This document shows, one piece after another, positions 10,091 through 25,000 of a DNA stretch of 64,000 nucleotides. Position 1 is the stretch's first letter. Each line of letters begins with the position of its first letter. The notes beneath the pieces are model-generated. The model ran no database searches. It saw nothing but the letters and a program-made list of their open reading frames with translations, and had not been told where the DNA came from. The translations under genes were made by a program, and so were the position numbers. The DNA is from Lepidonotus clava (Eukaryota > Annelida > Polychaeta > Phyllodocida > Polynoidae): contig OW387146.1 of assembly GCA_936440205.1 (NCBI GenBank), positions 21,204,458 through 21,268,457 of the forward strand. Direction: 5' to 3'.

Positions 10091-12144
10091 ATGATCATGA
10101 TACTATACAAATACATATATACAGTTTATTATAATGATTAAAGGTACAGAGAGGTTATGCAAATAACTAAATGGTATAGACTATCCTAGCCATGAAAAGT
10201 GGTATAATTATCTTTTTTCATAGCTGTATTCATATAATTATTTGTTGTATTACTTTTAATGAATAAAGTACAAAGGATGAGACACTTGTCAAAGTTTTCT
10301 CTATTTTACAAAAAATACAACGAATACATAAATACGGTTTTAGACTGGATAGGTAAAAAAGAGAAGATATTGAATAAATGTCCCCTTTTAAGATAAAATC
10401 GAATAAAATATTTGATGGCTAAACAATGGCTGGTTGGTTATTGAGGTTTTAACACTGTAGCAACATCTAAAGTCATATCATGGCGAGAACAAGGTTTGAC
10501 AATTCTGTCTTTGATGACAGTACTATAAAATGAACAAATTTATGAGAAGAGAGATGATACCCCTACACATATACAGAAGCAGGTGTTCTTTAATATGACT
10601 GATCTCATAGACAGGGTCAGACATATGTCAGCTGGTAGGCTATTAGAGACCTTTGATCATCCAGTTGTTGCCACTGGGGGACACAAGTGATGCATTACCC
10701 CAAACCCCAGGAGTTGAACCCTGGCTGCCTATAAGCAAATTGACTACTGTAACCACCATGTGACCACATACCCCCAACTCAACAATGTGCTTTATAAGAT
10801 ATTATTTGAATTGGACTGTCCACATACCTAATGTTATGATCACCGGAGTGATGTAGGTTAAAGGCTGTATTCCACATACCAGAAGTGCATTATTTATTTG
10901 CTGCAGATACACTTTAGTAGTGGTGATTCATAATTGCTAGCATTGCTGATACGATTGACAAACATGTTGGTAATTATTTCCTGCCACCTATAAATGTATT
11001 GGCAGCCATATAAATGTATGGGCAGTGATAAAAGTGATGTCAACCAGAAGGGTGATGGATAAGTATTTCCAGAGAATTTTTTTTTTAGGTGGTTCACTTC
11101 AATGCTAAGCAAATGTTTGTTGTAACTTACATTGGTGGTCCTCAATTTTCCTCACCACAGATACATTGTTTACTGAACTTTAACAGCAGACTAACCTAGA
11201 TCAAGATGCATGTTTGGAAATGTGTAGACAATGCCTTAAGTATAAAAATTTTCTTAAGGGTTTAACATAATATATATACTTCATATCTTTTAGGTTTGTT
11301 TGAAAATCTATCTATTCAAATAAACAAAAAAAAAAAAAAAAAAAAAATTCAAATAGAAATATGGCAAATATTTATATAATTTCTATAGATAGTGTTTGTG
11401 TCTACAAAATTAACCAAAATTTACTTTCATGTAATTATAATATTGTAAATCAGCTATCTGTGGTAGGGAGAATAGGGTTATTGAATTTCAGTACGTCAGA
11501 GTTACCAGCCTCCAATATCCCTGAAACACCTTAGTGTGACAAGCGATCTTGGACTCCCTCCCTGGTTGGTTTAAATATATGTCACTTTTTGTGGGAAACT
11601 GGATTTAGATCAATTGAGTTTCAGAAGACCAGGAATACATCAAAAGCATGTCTTACAACATATTTTACTTAGTCAATTTCATTATCAAATGAAATAACTG
11701 GAATGATACCAACATGGAGAAGGGATAGCTCATTGTGTATATCTATTATTGTACCATAATTGACATAGGCCTTTTGACACATAGTGGCATGTTGATTTTT
11801 GTAAATCCGTTAAAGGTTTTGGTGCAAAATATGTCATGCATCTCCTCTAAATTTAACATAAATTGCTCAGATAAGCAAGTATCAGAAAATGGTGTGATAG
11901 ATTTTGCAACACATGATACCTCTGTTCTTTTTTAATTAGACGGTCTTTGTTATGAATCTGGTTAAGGGTTATATCTGCTAACTGATTTGAACAGTGTTGG
12001 CCCAAAAATTGGCATACAGATCTGTGGGAAATGCTGGTTTTTCACTGATCTGAATGCTGACTTATGGGCCGATTGTGTGTGGAATGCCTTGCCGAATCAG
12101 AGTCTGCTGACGGTCACACCAATGACCATAATGACAGCTGCATG
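10091..12144. other. non-coding stretch
   Basis: AT-rich spacer left of the SAM receptor gene and right of copy A. It contains a tRNA-like SINE piece (10640-10785) and a poly-A run at about 11325-11347. I see no exon with usable splice sites and no conserved coding pattern. Confidence 0.5.
10640..10785 (-). mobile_element. tRNA-derived SINE fragment
   Basis: On the minus strand there is an A-box-like 'ACATGGTGGTTACAGT' followed after about 30 bases by a B-box-like 'GGGTTCAACTCC'. This spacing is that of a tRNA promoter. It cannot be a working tRNA because no matching acceptor stem is seen. Confidence 0.45.
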
Positions 12145-12255
12145 GTTCCATCCCAGCCAAGGATGTGACGTCGAAGAACGTTCTAATAACGTTGCAGAAC
12201 ATCACAGAACGTTATAAGATGGTCGCAGAACGTTACGTCGCAATTGGCTGGGATA
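12145..12255. mobile_element. very short palindromic element
   Basis: About 105 bases flanked by ATCCCAGCCAA and, inverted, TTGGCTGGGAT. The interior has four AACGTT- or AGAACGTT-type repeats. A related 'aacttggctgggtg' end occurs near 31670. Confidence 0.5.
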
Positions 12256-12497
12256 TTAAGCATATGTGATAAATTAACATTGACCACCAACTGCTGCAAA
12301 CCGACTTCACAGAAATAGTCAGCTGTTGGTGCATTGGTGAGAGGGTATGCCACTTTAGATATTTCCTAGAAATACCAGAAAGTTATGCACCACCCTCCAT
12401 GCAAAAATGACCAGATGATTGCAGGTGATAGGGTCAACATGTCACTTAACTATGGATTTCAATCAAACATCTCCTAAAGCAACCTTTTAATTCTTAA

Positions 12498-13060
12498 AGG
12501 GAGGAGCCAGTGCCGGTCAAAAAGTATACTGTCGTGATCCCCACCATACAGGGAATAATCATACCAAGTTTTATGGTGCTCTCTCCAGTAGTTTTTGTTT
12601 TATAGACATTTTCCTAAATGAAAATAAATTGCCCTGCCTGCACCTTGTGCAGCCTGCACAGTGCATTTGTCTGTGTGTGATGTCACAAGCAGAACAGTTG
12701 AAAAATGATAAACTGAGAAAAATGCAATAAGAAATTTATTAGATGTCCTTTAAGTTAGAAGTTTAAAATATATTAAAATCACCAAATTAAATTATTTATA
12801 AAAGAAAATGTGAAAAAATATAGTTTTTAAGGAATTTAGAAATTTAAAATTTGAATATAACTGTCATTTGTGTGACGTCACACACAAAAGTCCTTTGACA
12901 GGTGTGCAGGAGATTCAGTGTGTGATCTGATGTGCAGACAAGGTTTTCCATGTAATGAATCAATTCATAGTCATAGAATTTTTTGTGCTCATATCTAAGC
13001 ATCATATCTATGGCATAAGATGGGAATTTTACGAAATCAAAATTTCACTGGCCCCTCTCT
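12498..13060. mobile_element. TTAA-flanked MITE, copy 2, overlapping the 3' end of the SAM receptor gene
   Basis: The 563-base element is bounded by TTAA at 12494-12497 and 13061-13064. Its inverted ends are AGGGAGGAGCCAGTG and AGAGAGGGGCCAGTG. It is the same family as 4835-5393. Its right-hand end lies inside the last exon of the receptor gene on the minus strand. There it encodes the final residues E-R-G-Q and the TGA. An AATAAA on the minus strand at 12740-12735 could serve as poly(A) signal. Confidence 0.85.
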
Positions 13061-16000
13061 TTAACCAGTTTCTTCAATGCAGCTCTTAGTTGGCTCCGTT
13101 CTCCAATAGTCAACCTCAGGTCTTCAATGTCCTTCTCTGTCAGTACAACTAGGTTGGGGATAGTGAGGATTTTCTGTTCTTTGAGTTTTGTTCGTACTCC
13201 ATGAGGGATGTTATTTTTCTGCATCCAGTTTTCAAATGTCAAAGTCTGAATAGTGAAGAAAGATAATTATTCAAGACTAATTTTTAACTAAATACATAAA
13301 ACAGATCACAACAAATGCATATAAAACTACCTAGACATTATTTTTATCTAAAGCCCGAGGCCTTGGGTGACGACCAAAGAAATTTCATGCATCAATTTTA
13401 TCATTCAAAGCACTCCAGAAAACAGTAATACATCTAAAATATGATGCGTAAAAGTGTAAAAAAGATGCATGATGGATTCGTGAATGAAAATGTCCAGATA
13501 AAAACTTGTATAAAGTATAAATATCTATATGAAATGCTTCATTATATCCATTAGAATCAAATTGCAATTTAATTAGAGTGTTTTAACCAAGAAAAAAATG
13601 TCAAGAATCTAAACTTTTGTGTTTTTCTACAAATCCATTTTTGGAAATGTGGGCATAAGATTCGTGCATTTATTTTAGTTGTCATACCTGTTCTGTTGAT
13701 AGAAGTGAGATTAACGTTAGGCACTTAGAAAGACAGTTGGCAGGAGAAGGTATTTAATCATTGCTGGTGACATATTATATTAGATATTATTTTTATCATT
13801 GACAAACATTATTAAGATATAAATTATAAGTCACGTCAATATGATATCATCACCCTTATTTTGAACTGTCTAATACTACTTAAGGCTATATTCCACGATG
13901 CGTTCAATAGAACTTGCATTCCCTGTTATTAGGAAACACAAGTTTACTTGCATTTTTACTTGCATTCAGATACCAACATGTTTGTGTTCCAGATACCAAC
14001 ATGTTAGTATTTGGAACACAAACTACTTGCTTTTCCTATTTAGAGAGAATGCAAGCACTCCCCAACGCATCGTGGAATATAGCCTTTATACTTGCGTTGT
14101 GCTTGCATTACATAAACGCAAGCACAACACATCATGGAATATACCTTGCATTCCACGCCAGTTACATTGATCACTTGCGTTATGGAATGTTTCACTTGCA
14201 TTGCCAGGGTGCCTGAATGCATGCTGACAATGCAAGTGACCAGAACGCATCGTGGAATACAGGCTTTAGGGATTGACACTGTTGGTTGAGTATTTATTCT
14301 CATGTATACATGCGTCTCTAAACCTATTTTAGATACAGAAATGAAATACATATCATTTAAAAGATCCATTTTATCTCTATTCAATGGTATGTATTGAAAA
14401 ACAGACCAAAATGAGGAAAATCGTAATTTAAAAACCTATTTTTCCACTTTTAATTTTTCCACTTTTAACAGAGATAATTTACTAATTAAAATAGCTATAC
14501 AGCTGAATCTTTTCATATATGTTTTAGCTTTATAAGTTGAGGAAGGGTGTCCCAGACATTTAGAAACTCTTACAAATATTGTATTCCATTGAAAAGAGAA
14601 GAAACTAGACATATTCACCTTATCCACACATTCTCTTCTTCTCTAACAAGAAATCTCTGAGTGTTTTCTTCTTGAAGAACAATGCCAGAGAATTCTCCTG
14701 TTCTCTGGTAGTTTAGAGAATGAGAATTTCTTTCTCTAAAAGAGGCTCAAATTCTCTATTTTCACTGAGAAAGAGTTCTCATTCTCTATTCTCAGGGAAG
14801 AAAGAATTCTCAGTCTTTCTTTACAGAGAATGAGAATTTCTTGATGCTTAAGAAGAGAGGTTTAGAGAATTTCTTGCTAGAGGAGAAGAGAATGTGTGGA
14901 TAAGGCGCCATATTAGATTACACGATTTCAAATGTCTAAACATTTTCAAAATACTATGCATGGACCACTTCTTCTAACTACTTAGATTGATGAGTATATT
15001 GATATCATTATTTGCAATATTTTAAACTAACTTACCCTGTAGTCAGAAGTTAGTGGCTCATATGTATGGATGCTTTCTCTCACGTTTGTGACTTCTGTTT
15101 TGTCCTCTGCTGAACAACATTTGATGATAAATAAATTTGTTTGCAATGATTTCTATACTATTCTGCATATCCATTTCGTTAGTGATATATTTAAGGCATT
15201 AATCCATTTTACTTTGCTTAATGATTGCCTTGCATTAAAGTTTCTAATGTCAAATTGTTTAAAGTTTGTGAAATGAATTATTTTACTCAAAAGGAAGAAG
15301 ACATTTTAAAGAAAAGACAATGACCCACTTTGATATGGGCACAATTATTTTGAACATGTTTCTATGCTTTTGATTATTTCCTGTTGAAGCTTGAGAGAAA
15401 CTGCAATGGATATTGTAATACTATGGTACTCAAGTCCAACTTTAAAGTCACATTATGTGTTTGAAATGACAATATGTGTGTCTGTATGCGTAAAACAGCA
15501 TTTCCACAATTATCATCTGACCCACTATGGGGAAGGATGCTCCATGCAGAATTTCAAGATTGTGGGAGTGTCTTTAGCTTTCAAATGATGCCAAACATAT
15601 GACATTGCAAAAATTACTAAGGAGCTTACAGTTTGCGGAACATAGAATCATTGATCTTCCTGGAAACGGCATGAATGGGTATTATCAATTATTCTCATTA
15701 TTCTCATGATTTTATATTTCTATTCTCGGAATTTCATAGTTTTAACGTCATATTTGTTTACTTCACTCAATGATAAATTTATTAATTGCGGTTATTTTGA
15801 TCTCGAAATGATAATCGTCATCTGTTTGAAAGCAGGATATCCTCAGGCTAGAGTTTTTAATACAATGTTCCGATTTTTTCCACAGGAATCACAAAACTTA
15901 TCATTTCCATTGCAACCAAATGACTATTGTATACAAAGTTATGAGAATAAAATCTGCCATTGACAGTCCAAATAGAAATGTTTTTGAATGGAATAGAATG

Positions 16001-19000
16001 TTTTGGGTATGTTACTTGAATTGTACACAAGACAGTCTGATCACTATTTTGCATAAATTAACTCATTTCTCCTTTAATATTAGTACTACAGCATAATGCA
16101 CAGACCCCTTCACGCCATCCTTTTCATGTGTTGAGTCATACATGATACTAAATTTAGAGTATGACACAGTAAATTACCTTTCATGTGAGAAGCTGCATCA
16201 GTTCCCTTCCCTGTTACATTGACATAGGTACTGATTTGGCCTAGAATGAAACAGAAGCCATCCTCTGGCTAGAGATTAAACAATATTTTTAGTATACATA
16301 TCATTTAGGGGTAATATCCATCGTGTATATCAAAGGACACTTCAGGCCACATAAAGTCATTATACAGAGGCTGAACTCAACTAGGATTCTTAGCTTCAGT
16401 CGACCTAGTAATCTTAAGATCCACTCTCCATGTGTGACTCACTTTACTATTTTAAGCCCCAGTATCTAAATATGCAGTATAATTTAAGGTTCATATATCT
16501 AAGCAAATGGGAATGAATTGTATACATGGCTAGTCTAACTTGTTGAAATTTCACTATGAAATTTGGCACCATATCTATATCTACATGTATGTAATATGTC
16601 CTAATACCCATATTTTCTTGATCTTCATCAATAATTTCTTCATAGACGTCACTGGCAGCTTCCTCGTTGCTTTTTGGCAGCTTGCTGTCAGCAGCTGAAA
16701 TTTTAGAATGAAATTTTAAGCTTTTCTACTATTGAGGACTACTATGTAGCTTTTGCTATCACAACATCTTAGATAGTATAACTCTAGGGTGACAATCTTG
16801 GAACTATATATTATTTTAGAATCTAAGAAGGAATCATAGTATAACATTGGAGCAAACTCACTCAGATTGATGCTAAGTGATCTCAAACTGTATTTGAAAA
16901 CAGAAAGATAATGCTGACACAAACATTATAGACACAGCATCATTAACATTCCATATAAGAGACTCCTCATGTGGTTTGTACTCACCATGTTCTTTCATGG
17001 TTATGTCCTCAGATACCCTGGTTCTTGCTTTTGAAATATAAAAAGTTGAATCAAGATAAGTAGCATGCATTAAGTAATGATATAATCAAGCTACCAACAG
17101 GTTGAGATGGAAAGAAACAAGTAGGTTAATTAGATAATGGTATCACTCAGCCTTGTATTTCCCTCTTATACAACACACACACAGACTAACACACGCACTA
17201 CTGGTAAAATAGAGATTTACAATTTTTCAGGTTGAAAAGCATTACATGTATATGTACTGAAACGGACAGATGAATTCCCGCCATTATCAGCGTTTTTGCA
17301 CGAAAATGGCGGCTGTTTCCACTCGTTCCTGCACAGAGAATGTCAGAGAATGCCAAATACACTTGTATCTGTATGTTTCCTACCTTATCTATCCATTTCA
17401 AGCATTATTTCAAGGCATTTCCTCCTCAAATAGATAGGATTCAAGAAGACAGATCCCAGAAAGTTTGTTTGTAAGTCAGTGTTTGCCATCTTGAAATGGG
17501 GCATGCTGGGTGGCTGTGATGTCATCAGTGAAGTCACTTCCTGACAATCACCATAGCAACACTGGAATTTGAAGTCACTTTTGCTCTGTGCCCAGTACAG
17601 GACAGGCATACGTCATTTCTCTCCAATCAAACATCATTAAAGTGATTTTAATTATGAACCCACCCAATCAACAAGGTTTGTTGATAAGGACTTACTATTG
17701 TGTTATGATACTAGAGACTTTTGGTGGCATTTTGGACTGAATTTACCCTATGTTAGGGTTTGATTACATTTTCTCCCTCTGTCACTGTGGCCCCAGGGGG
17801 TGTGGCAGGGTGGCACTGGCAAATCTGGTGCCACCGAAATGAACTTTGTTATTTCCAACATTAGGGGTTAGTCAATCAGGGTTAACTCCCCCTTGAATGT
17901 TTATTAACAAATTAAAGTTCACCCGAAAATGCATATTTCACGGTCTTAATACCTTTGTTTCATGTTAATTCTGGACCATGTAAAAGTTGAACTTTAATGG
18001 CGACATAATGTTGCTAAAAAACGACCGGATATATGGCTATCTTCACTCCTGATTCAGAACCACCACATCAAAAGTCATGTGACTATTTTGGGTGCCACTG
18101 GCTAGTAACAGTGGTATATTGGCCACCCATCTCCACCCACTGGGCTACCATATACTGTTTTGAAAAAAACCCCGTTAATCTTACAGTAAACTACTGGTGA
18201 CTTATGTTGCCAGTCTTATACCGTAATGCTACCTCAAAAAGTAGAGACAATCTTATATCAGTCATAGTGGCAACTCGAATGACTAGAACTGGCTAGATTG
18301 TGTATACGTACTGTGTTGTATTTAGCTGTAAGAATATTATTGGCCGTAAGAAACTTATGTCAGGCTTATGCTGTACACATGAAATGTTTCACTTGAACTG
18401 TTAAGTTATAATTATATCTATGTGCATTCAATGACAAGAAACCATGTTTATAAGCTATATCCCTAATACGTTACAAATGTACTGTCATTTTCGTTAATTT
18501 TGATCAAATTTATGTATAAAAAGAATGTAAAAAGTATTTGATTTGTATTCAAATACACATACTTAAAATTAATTAACTTTGAAAATACATTAATGGGGAT
18601 TTGTGTATTTCACGCATGTGACTAATTTCATGCAGCATCTTTCTCCTAGGCCTAAAATTTTCATTATTATTTGGAACTAAAGAATTTTCCAGGAATAATG
18701 TGTGGTGTGTTAATCCACTGATAACTGTATTTTCAATTTCGATCTTTGGATAGCTTTTATCTCCATGATCCGATATTTCTAAAGTGTTTTTTTCCAGTTT
18801 AAAGAGATTTGTTATTGAGCATGTTTTATCTGTTCCTTGAACACTGACATTCATGGCAAATTATGAATGAAGAAAAAGCGGTGTTTGCAACCAGAGCTAT
18901 AAATTTTAGGATGTACAGCAATTTTATGATTATATAAATGAGTACTGAAAGTGATATCATATTGGCCTAATTTCACGCACACCTGTCCTAATTTGATGTG

Positions 19001-22000
19001 ACAAAAATCATATTATAGAAATGCACAAACTTAAGCCTGGTCCCCACAGGGCGACTAGTTCAGAAAAAATCGACGGCGACCAACGTCATTTTCGGCTGTT
19101 TGGTCGCCTGCCGATTAAGGACACAAAGGCGCCGTGATGTCTGGCGACCAAACCACTAGTCGCCGTGGTTTCTGGGCGAAATATTTGACATGATTAATAT
19201 TTCTCTCTAGTCGCCGGCGATTAGTGCAGTTAATCGGCGGGTAGGGCGACTTGTGGGTTCTAGTCGCCATCAGTTTGATATCAAGAGCATCCCAACGTGG
19301 AGATTAACTTTTTAGTTGTCGGTCAACTAGTTAGTCGCCCAGCGATCAATATTTCGTCCTTGGTCGCTGGGGAAATGCTCAAATCGCCGGGGTTTAGTCG
19401 CCACGTGGGGTCCAGGCTTTAGTCCCTCGTAGGCCTAAACTTTATTTTGACATACATGTACATTAATTTGGTTTCATTTTGATATAATATCATATACTGA
19501 CACCTCTAATATAAGTGACTATTCAAGAATAATGTATAGGTTTCTATTCATAGCTTTTATAATCGATGCTTATTTTGTGATGTTTATAACTTTTCATATT
19601 CTGTCTGCAATTTCAAAATGAAGCTGAACTAATTATTTCATAATAATTATGATGCTGAGGTATAGTAGAAAGAAAGATGGAGCAAACATATGCAAGAATC
19701 TCTTCATAATTATGTTAATTTACAGTGGGTTTCTATATTTTCAAGTCTAGTAATATTTGCCCCAGTAATGTATACATAGTGTGTGAAATCAGACCAGTTG
19801 CATGAAATTATATTTATCACATGTCGTAATTTCAGTCAGATCTAATTCAGATACTAAGATCATGAACCTCTTTCATTGAATGTGCCAAGTATCAACTACA
19901 ATATCTCATACCAATATCTGTATTGTATAACATTGTTTGTTTGTTTTTAAAAGTATGTCACCTGCTGCTGCATACAGTTTGATTTTCTCGTTTCACAATT
20001 CAATCAGAAAACGATAATGTCATAACTTTTACTCAGTTTGCTGCAAGTGCATAAAACCTGCTATTCATACCGCTTTGAGCTCCCAGTAACGCCGATGACG
20101 TCACCACCCGAAATAGCCTATGGGTGAAGTCCGCGAACTGGGGGTGTGAGAGTGGCCTCGCAACTCAAACAAAAGGCTACTTTTACCAATATAAAACACA
20201 TACGGGCTATTAGTGATTATTGATAGTGGTTCAAATGTGACTAAGGATCAATTAATGCCATAAGGAGGATTTTATAGGTTTCCACTTCGGGTGAACTTGA
20301 AGGCCTAGTTAGGTTGATTCAGCCAAGGTTGGCTGTGAATTTATCCCAACTTTAGGACTTTTTTTTACAGATTCCCCTGGTGGAGCTGGTGGCACCGAGT
20401 TGTCAACTTCTTTCACCGAACTTTTCACTGCTATTTACTTAATCTAAAGATATTATAACGAAGTAATTATTAGTAGACTTACATATTTCAGGCCTTGTTC
20501 ACCTATTTACTAGTACTATCTTCTTTGATTACTGATATTTAGGCCTAGTTCTCGTTTTGAGTGCCATACCCACTAACTGATTTTGGGACCGATCGGAGAC
20601 GACGTCGGCATGGCCATCGGCCAACTCTGCTTAGCCGAGGCCTACCCACACATAATCGGCGATGACATCGGCATGGTTGTTGGTACTGATGGCTGATGCC
20701 AATGCCGATGTCGACCATGCTGATCATTTTTAATAATTTTATGCCGACGCCGACGTTGGCGTTGACGACAGACGGCCGTCGTCGTTGGCCGCTGGTCCGT
20801 TGGTTAGTGGGTATGCGGCTCTAGGCCTCATCATTTTAATGTAAGTTCTATGTATCAGTAATTTATAATGCAGTTATCCCGTAAATTATTGATTATTTCT
20901 ACAGTTTATCAGAGTCTAATGACTTATGTAATTATCATTCCTTATCTCATGTAACTAGGTTTAGGTAGTGAATAAACTGCGCTGTGTATCACTTTTACTC
21001 TGATTTTATGTGTCCAGTGGTTATTTACGTAACATTTATAGTTTTTGATATTCACCTATCCCAATTAAATATAAATGTTAAGCTGCTAGGTCAAGGTTCG
21101 TTATTCATAGAGAGGCACCATCAAACCATTATGAGCTATAGATCTTGGACCCAAGAAACAACTCAAAAACCTGAATATTTTCCATGGCCTCCTGTTAGTT
21201 CGTCCTTTCCTTTGTTCTCATAAATTCAGCAAAATGCAACTCTAATGGCACATTCAAAGTGTAATGACAATATGTGTCCTGTTTATGTACAACACTCCAT
21301 ATGAAATAACATTTTATAGTATCTTGCCAGAACTCTCAACTATCGCTATGCCACAATAAAAGGAACTCAAAATGAGCTGTTTCATGCTGACCAGATCTAT
21401 AGTGCCATTAATTACCTCTCTGACCCCTGGCGTGTTGCAGTACAATAAATAGAGTTACCTTTGTGCTTGCGATTCTTCATGCGATAATAGATTAGTCCAG
21501 CCACTGGTCCCAGAGCTAGGAAAATCAGAGATGTACTACCCACCAATATGGGGTATAATACACCAATCCCAGTCGTGTTAGTCGCAGTTGTATCAGTAAA
21601 AATGGGGGCAGTTGGTGCAGTATCAGTCACTGCTTGGGTGAATCTTTTGCTTCTTGGAGTCAAGCTGGTAGTTTTAAAAAAATTCCTTTTTGTTGGTATA
21701 GTTTCAATGGGCTTTCTGATCGTGGTCCCTAAATCTGAAGAAGAAAATGGATTGATTATAGTAATAGGTACATTTGTATGTGTCTTTTGTTTTATAATAA
21801 GAATTATTCATTGGTAACAAACATCAAGGTTTCACTTGTTTTTCAGTTTGGTTACATCTATATTATATACTACAGATAATAAACAGTAATCAATGTTGCA
21901 ACCACATATTAGTATGTACATATAACATAATGTTGTACCAAACACAGTTAGGATTTCCCTATTCAAGTACATTTTTTTACACTTTGAACATATTCTTAAC

Positions 22001-25000
22001 ATATTTTTCAACCCAGTTGTTGTTCCACATCTTTGCACATTCTCAGGTAATGAATCACACAATTTGGTGCCTATATAAAACGGGCTATTTTGGAACTTAG
22101 TAGTCACTTTAGAAGGTACTTCAAATTGAATTTTGTGACAAGCTTTTGTTATCCTGCAAGGAATTTTAAGGACACCTTCTTACTATGTATATACACAATC
22201 CTTAGTAGTTCGGCATGTCTTCTTTGTTCTAAACTAGACAACTGCATCTTAGTATGTAAATACTCAATTGTAGTATGATCATTCAAAAAAAGCAAATTCT
22301 AGCAGCATTACTTTGCAAAATCTGGAGTTCTCTTTTTTGTTCTAGGGAACATGAACTTAAGATCAAACCTGAATACTCAAAATGTGGAAGAATAGTTTGC
22401 TTATATACAGCTATTGCAGTATATGAATCAATATATTTTCACAAATTAAGTTAGCTGTAATATTTTATCAGGTACAATTCTCCTAACCTTGGCAAAGTTA
22501 GGAGCAACTGATAGTTCTGTATTAATAATTATTCCCCAGTATGTATACTGTTTCACAGGTTTTATCTGTCTATTACCCACATTGAGAAGGGGTGTGGTAT
22601 CTATTTTATGCAGCACATTCCATTTAGTACGTACGCTTCAAGGGGGAGGGGGGGGGGGGGTCCGAGATTTTTGGAAATGTGTGTTCATTTTGATAGATAT
22701 TAAATGCGTATTTTTGGCTGAGGGGGGTTGGGGGGCCTGAATTTTTGAAAATGTGCGTACATACTTAATGGAAGGCCCCTTTAGTGCAACCACCATTGAT
22801 TTAATTTTATCCATATTTATCAATAAACCGTTCTTTTATTCCCCAGCTTACAAATTCCTTAAAATCTGACTGGAGGCACTGATGTATATACCTATAATTT
22901 ACCGGCGAGAGGTGATTATAACAATTAGCTAGAACAGGAAATAACAAAACAACAATGGTGATTAGTTTGGACATATATAAATATGGTAAATATTTATTGA
23001 ATCCTCCTATTACAACAAGCTAAGTTTAAAATCAGACGATGTGAACAGGTCGGTGGTGTGGGAGCAACTGAATAATAATGGTTACGCCCCGAGTTTATAT
23101 AGTGACCCGACAACGGATCCGCGTAACCACGGTAATGGAAGAGGTTACGTCACCGCCCTGCTCCCAGAAATAACAATTTTAAGGCATCGGACCCCAAAAT
23201 ATTACATTTACCGGCGAGAGGTGATTATAACAATTAGCTAGAACAGGAAATAACAAAACAACAATGGTGATTAGTTTGGACATAATTATATAAATATGGT
23301 AAATATTTATTGAATCCCAAACCCTCCAAACTAACCACCTAACTTAGTGAATAAATTTTTTGTTGACGTGCCTTTTGATAAAGTGAAGGCTTAATATAAT
23401 TATATATACAATCTGAGGCCCATTGACCGCGCTCCTTAATAAAAGTTATAGGAGCTCCTGCATTATACAATTCTGTCGTACCACCTCTCCTAAGTGAGTG
23501 GGTGGAGAAATTACCATTAATTTTTGATTTATACAACAATTTTTTAAATAATTTATTACAATCCGAGTAAGTTAAATAACTCAAATTTTTTGTTGAAAAA
23601 AGCGCTGAAGTACTTTTACCTGGATGGGTCTTATACAAGGACTCCAACCAGTACACGGGACATAACGTCCTATTACTACTCCTATTGACTGGAATAGTAT
23701 GAGTTACATCCTTGGTAGTCTTTGAAGAATTAACCGTGACTACCATTCCCTATATACTAAATGTCACATTTTTACGGAGTAACATGTGTGAGGATTTTAC
23801 AGAGTGCCCCACTCTTAAGAGGGTATTAAATAGAAATATAATTATTACCCAGACAAGCATCCATTTATCGGATAAGAAGTTTACCTTCCTATACATCGAC
23901 TCTAAGTGAGACACTTTTATTGGATCCTTACAATCCAATTTTACATTTTCAGTATTTCTTATACCTTTAATTGTCATTTTAAGATGCTTATTGGACCAGT
24001 CCGGTACAGGCAAGCCCTTCACATTATGAAAGAAAATCACCGCTTGATAGTAATTCATTATAGAGGAAGATTTCATAAATTTAGAGAGATACGTTACATA
24101 TTTGCAGGCTTGCTTTGAATTTATGTTATATAACGGCCAATTAAATTTAATACACACCTTTTTGTAGCAAGCCCACTGCTTCCTCCTTAATTTCAATGTA
24201 TTTGTTGATACAGCGGCTTTTCTCAGCATCTTTGCTCTCACCTTTAGAGTTTTTTCCTCTGAAAAATTCAAAAATATTTTTAAGGCAACATAAACCAGAT
24301 CCATTAAGACATTTGATCACCTCTTCTTCTGATTTAATATACAGCAACCTGGAGAGAGTGTCTGCGACTAAGTTATTTTTTGTGTTTATGTAGTGGGGTA
24401 CCAGTCGGATATTATAAATTTTACAAATCCAAAAGATCTCTCTCAGCCATGCCATACAAGTTGTGTTAGTGCTCACACCCTTCTTTATCATATAAAACAC
24501 CTGTGTGTTGTCAGTAAATACACTTACACTGTGGTCCTTTAAATCGATTAACCAAGATTTTAATCCCACTAAAATTGGCCACAATTCGAGCTCATTTATA
24601 TTAGAATTATCATATATATCACAGGTAGGGGGTCCCATAATATGGTGACATTTTCCAGTATCTATATCTATTGGCTCATTCCAGTACCCCGCAATCCAGT
24701 CCTGGCCCTTGTATATGGCATAACCTTTGAGAGAAGAGTCAGACACTAGCGGTAGTGGATATTCTTTATAAATTAATTTTCTTCTACCATTAAAATTTTC
24801 GCAGAAATTTTTCCACCACCTCAAATCGTCTCTGGCTCCTTGACCTATTTTAATTGCATTTAAATTATTGTTCAGTAGGACTTTGTATAAATTAAAAATT
24901 CTTCTGCAATATACATTTCCCCCTGTGACTACATGGGCGCAATGAGACAAAAGTCCCCCTAGGCTTTCAAGCTCCTTCTTGGCAATTGTTGCTTTTCCTG

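Noticed and set aside
14040-14384. 114-codon minus-strand frame
   Set aside because: Most of it is the palindromic Harbinger-type MITE at 13883-14265.
18573-18854. 93-codon minus-strand frame in the SAM receptor intron
   Set aside because: No recognised domain, no matching splice sites and no relative in the window. It could be real, but nothing supports it.
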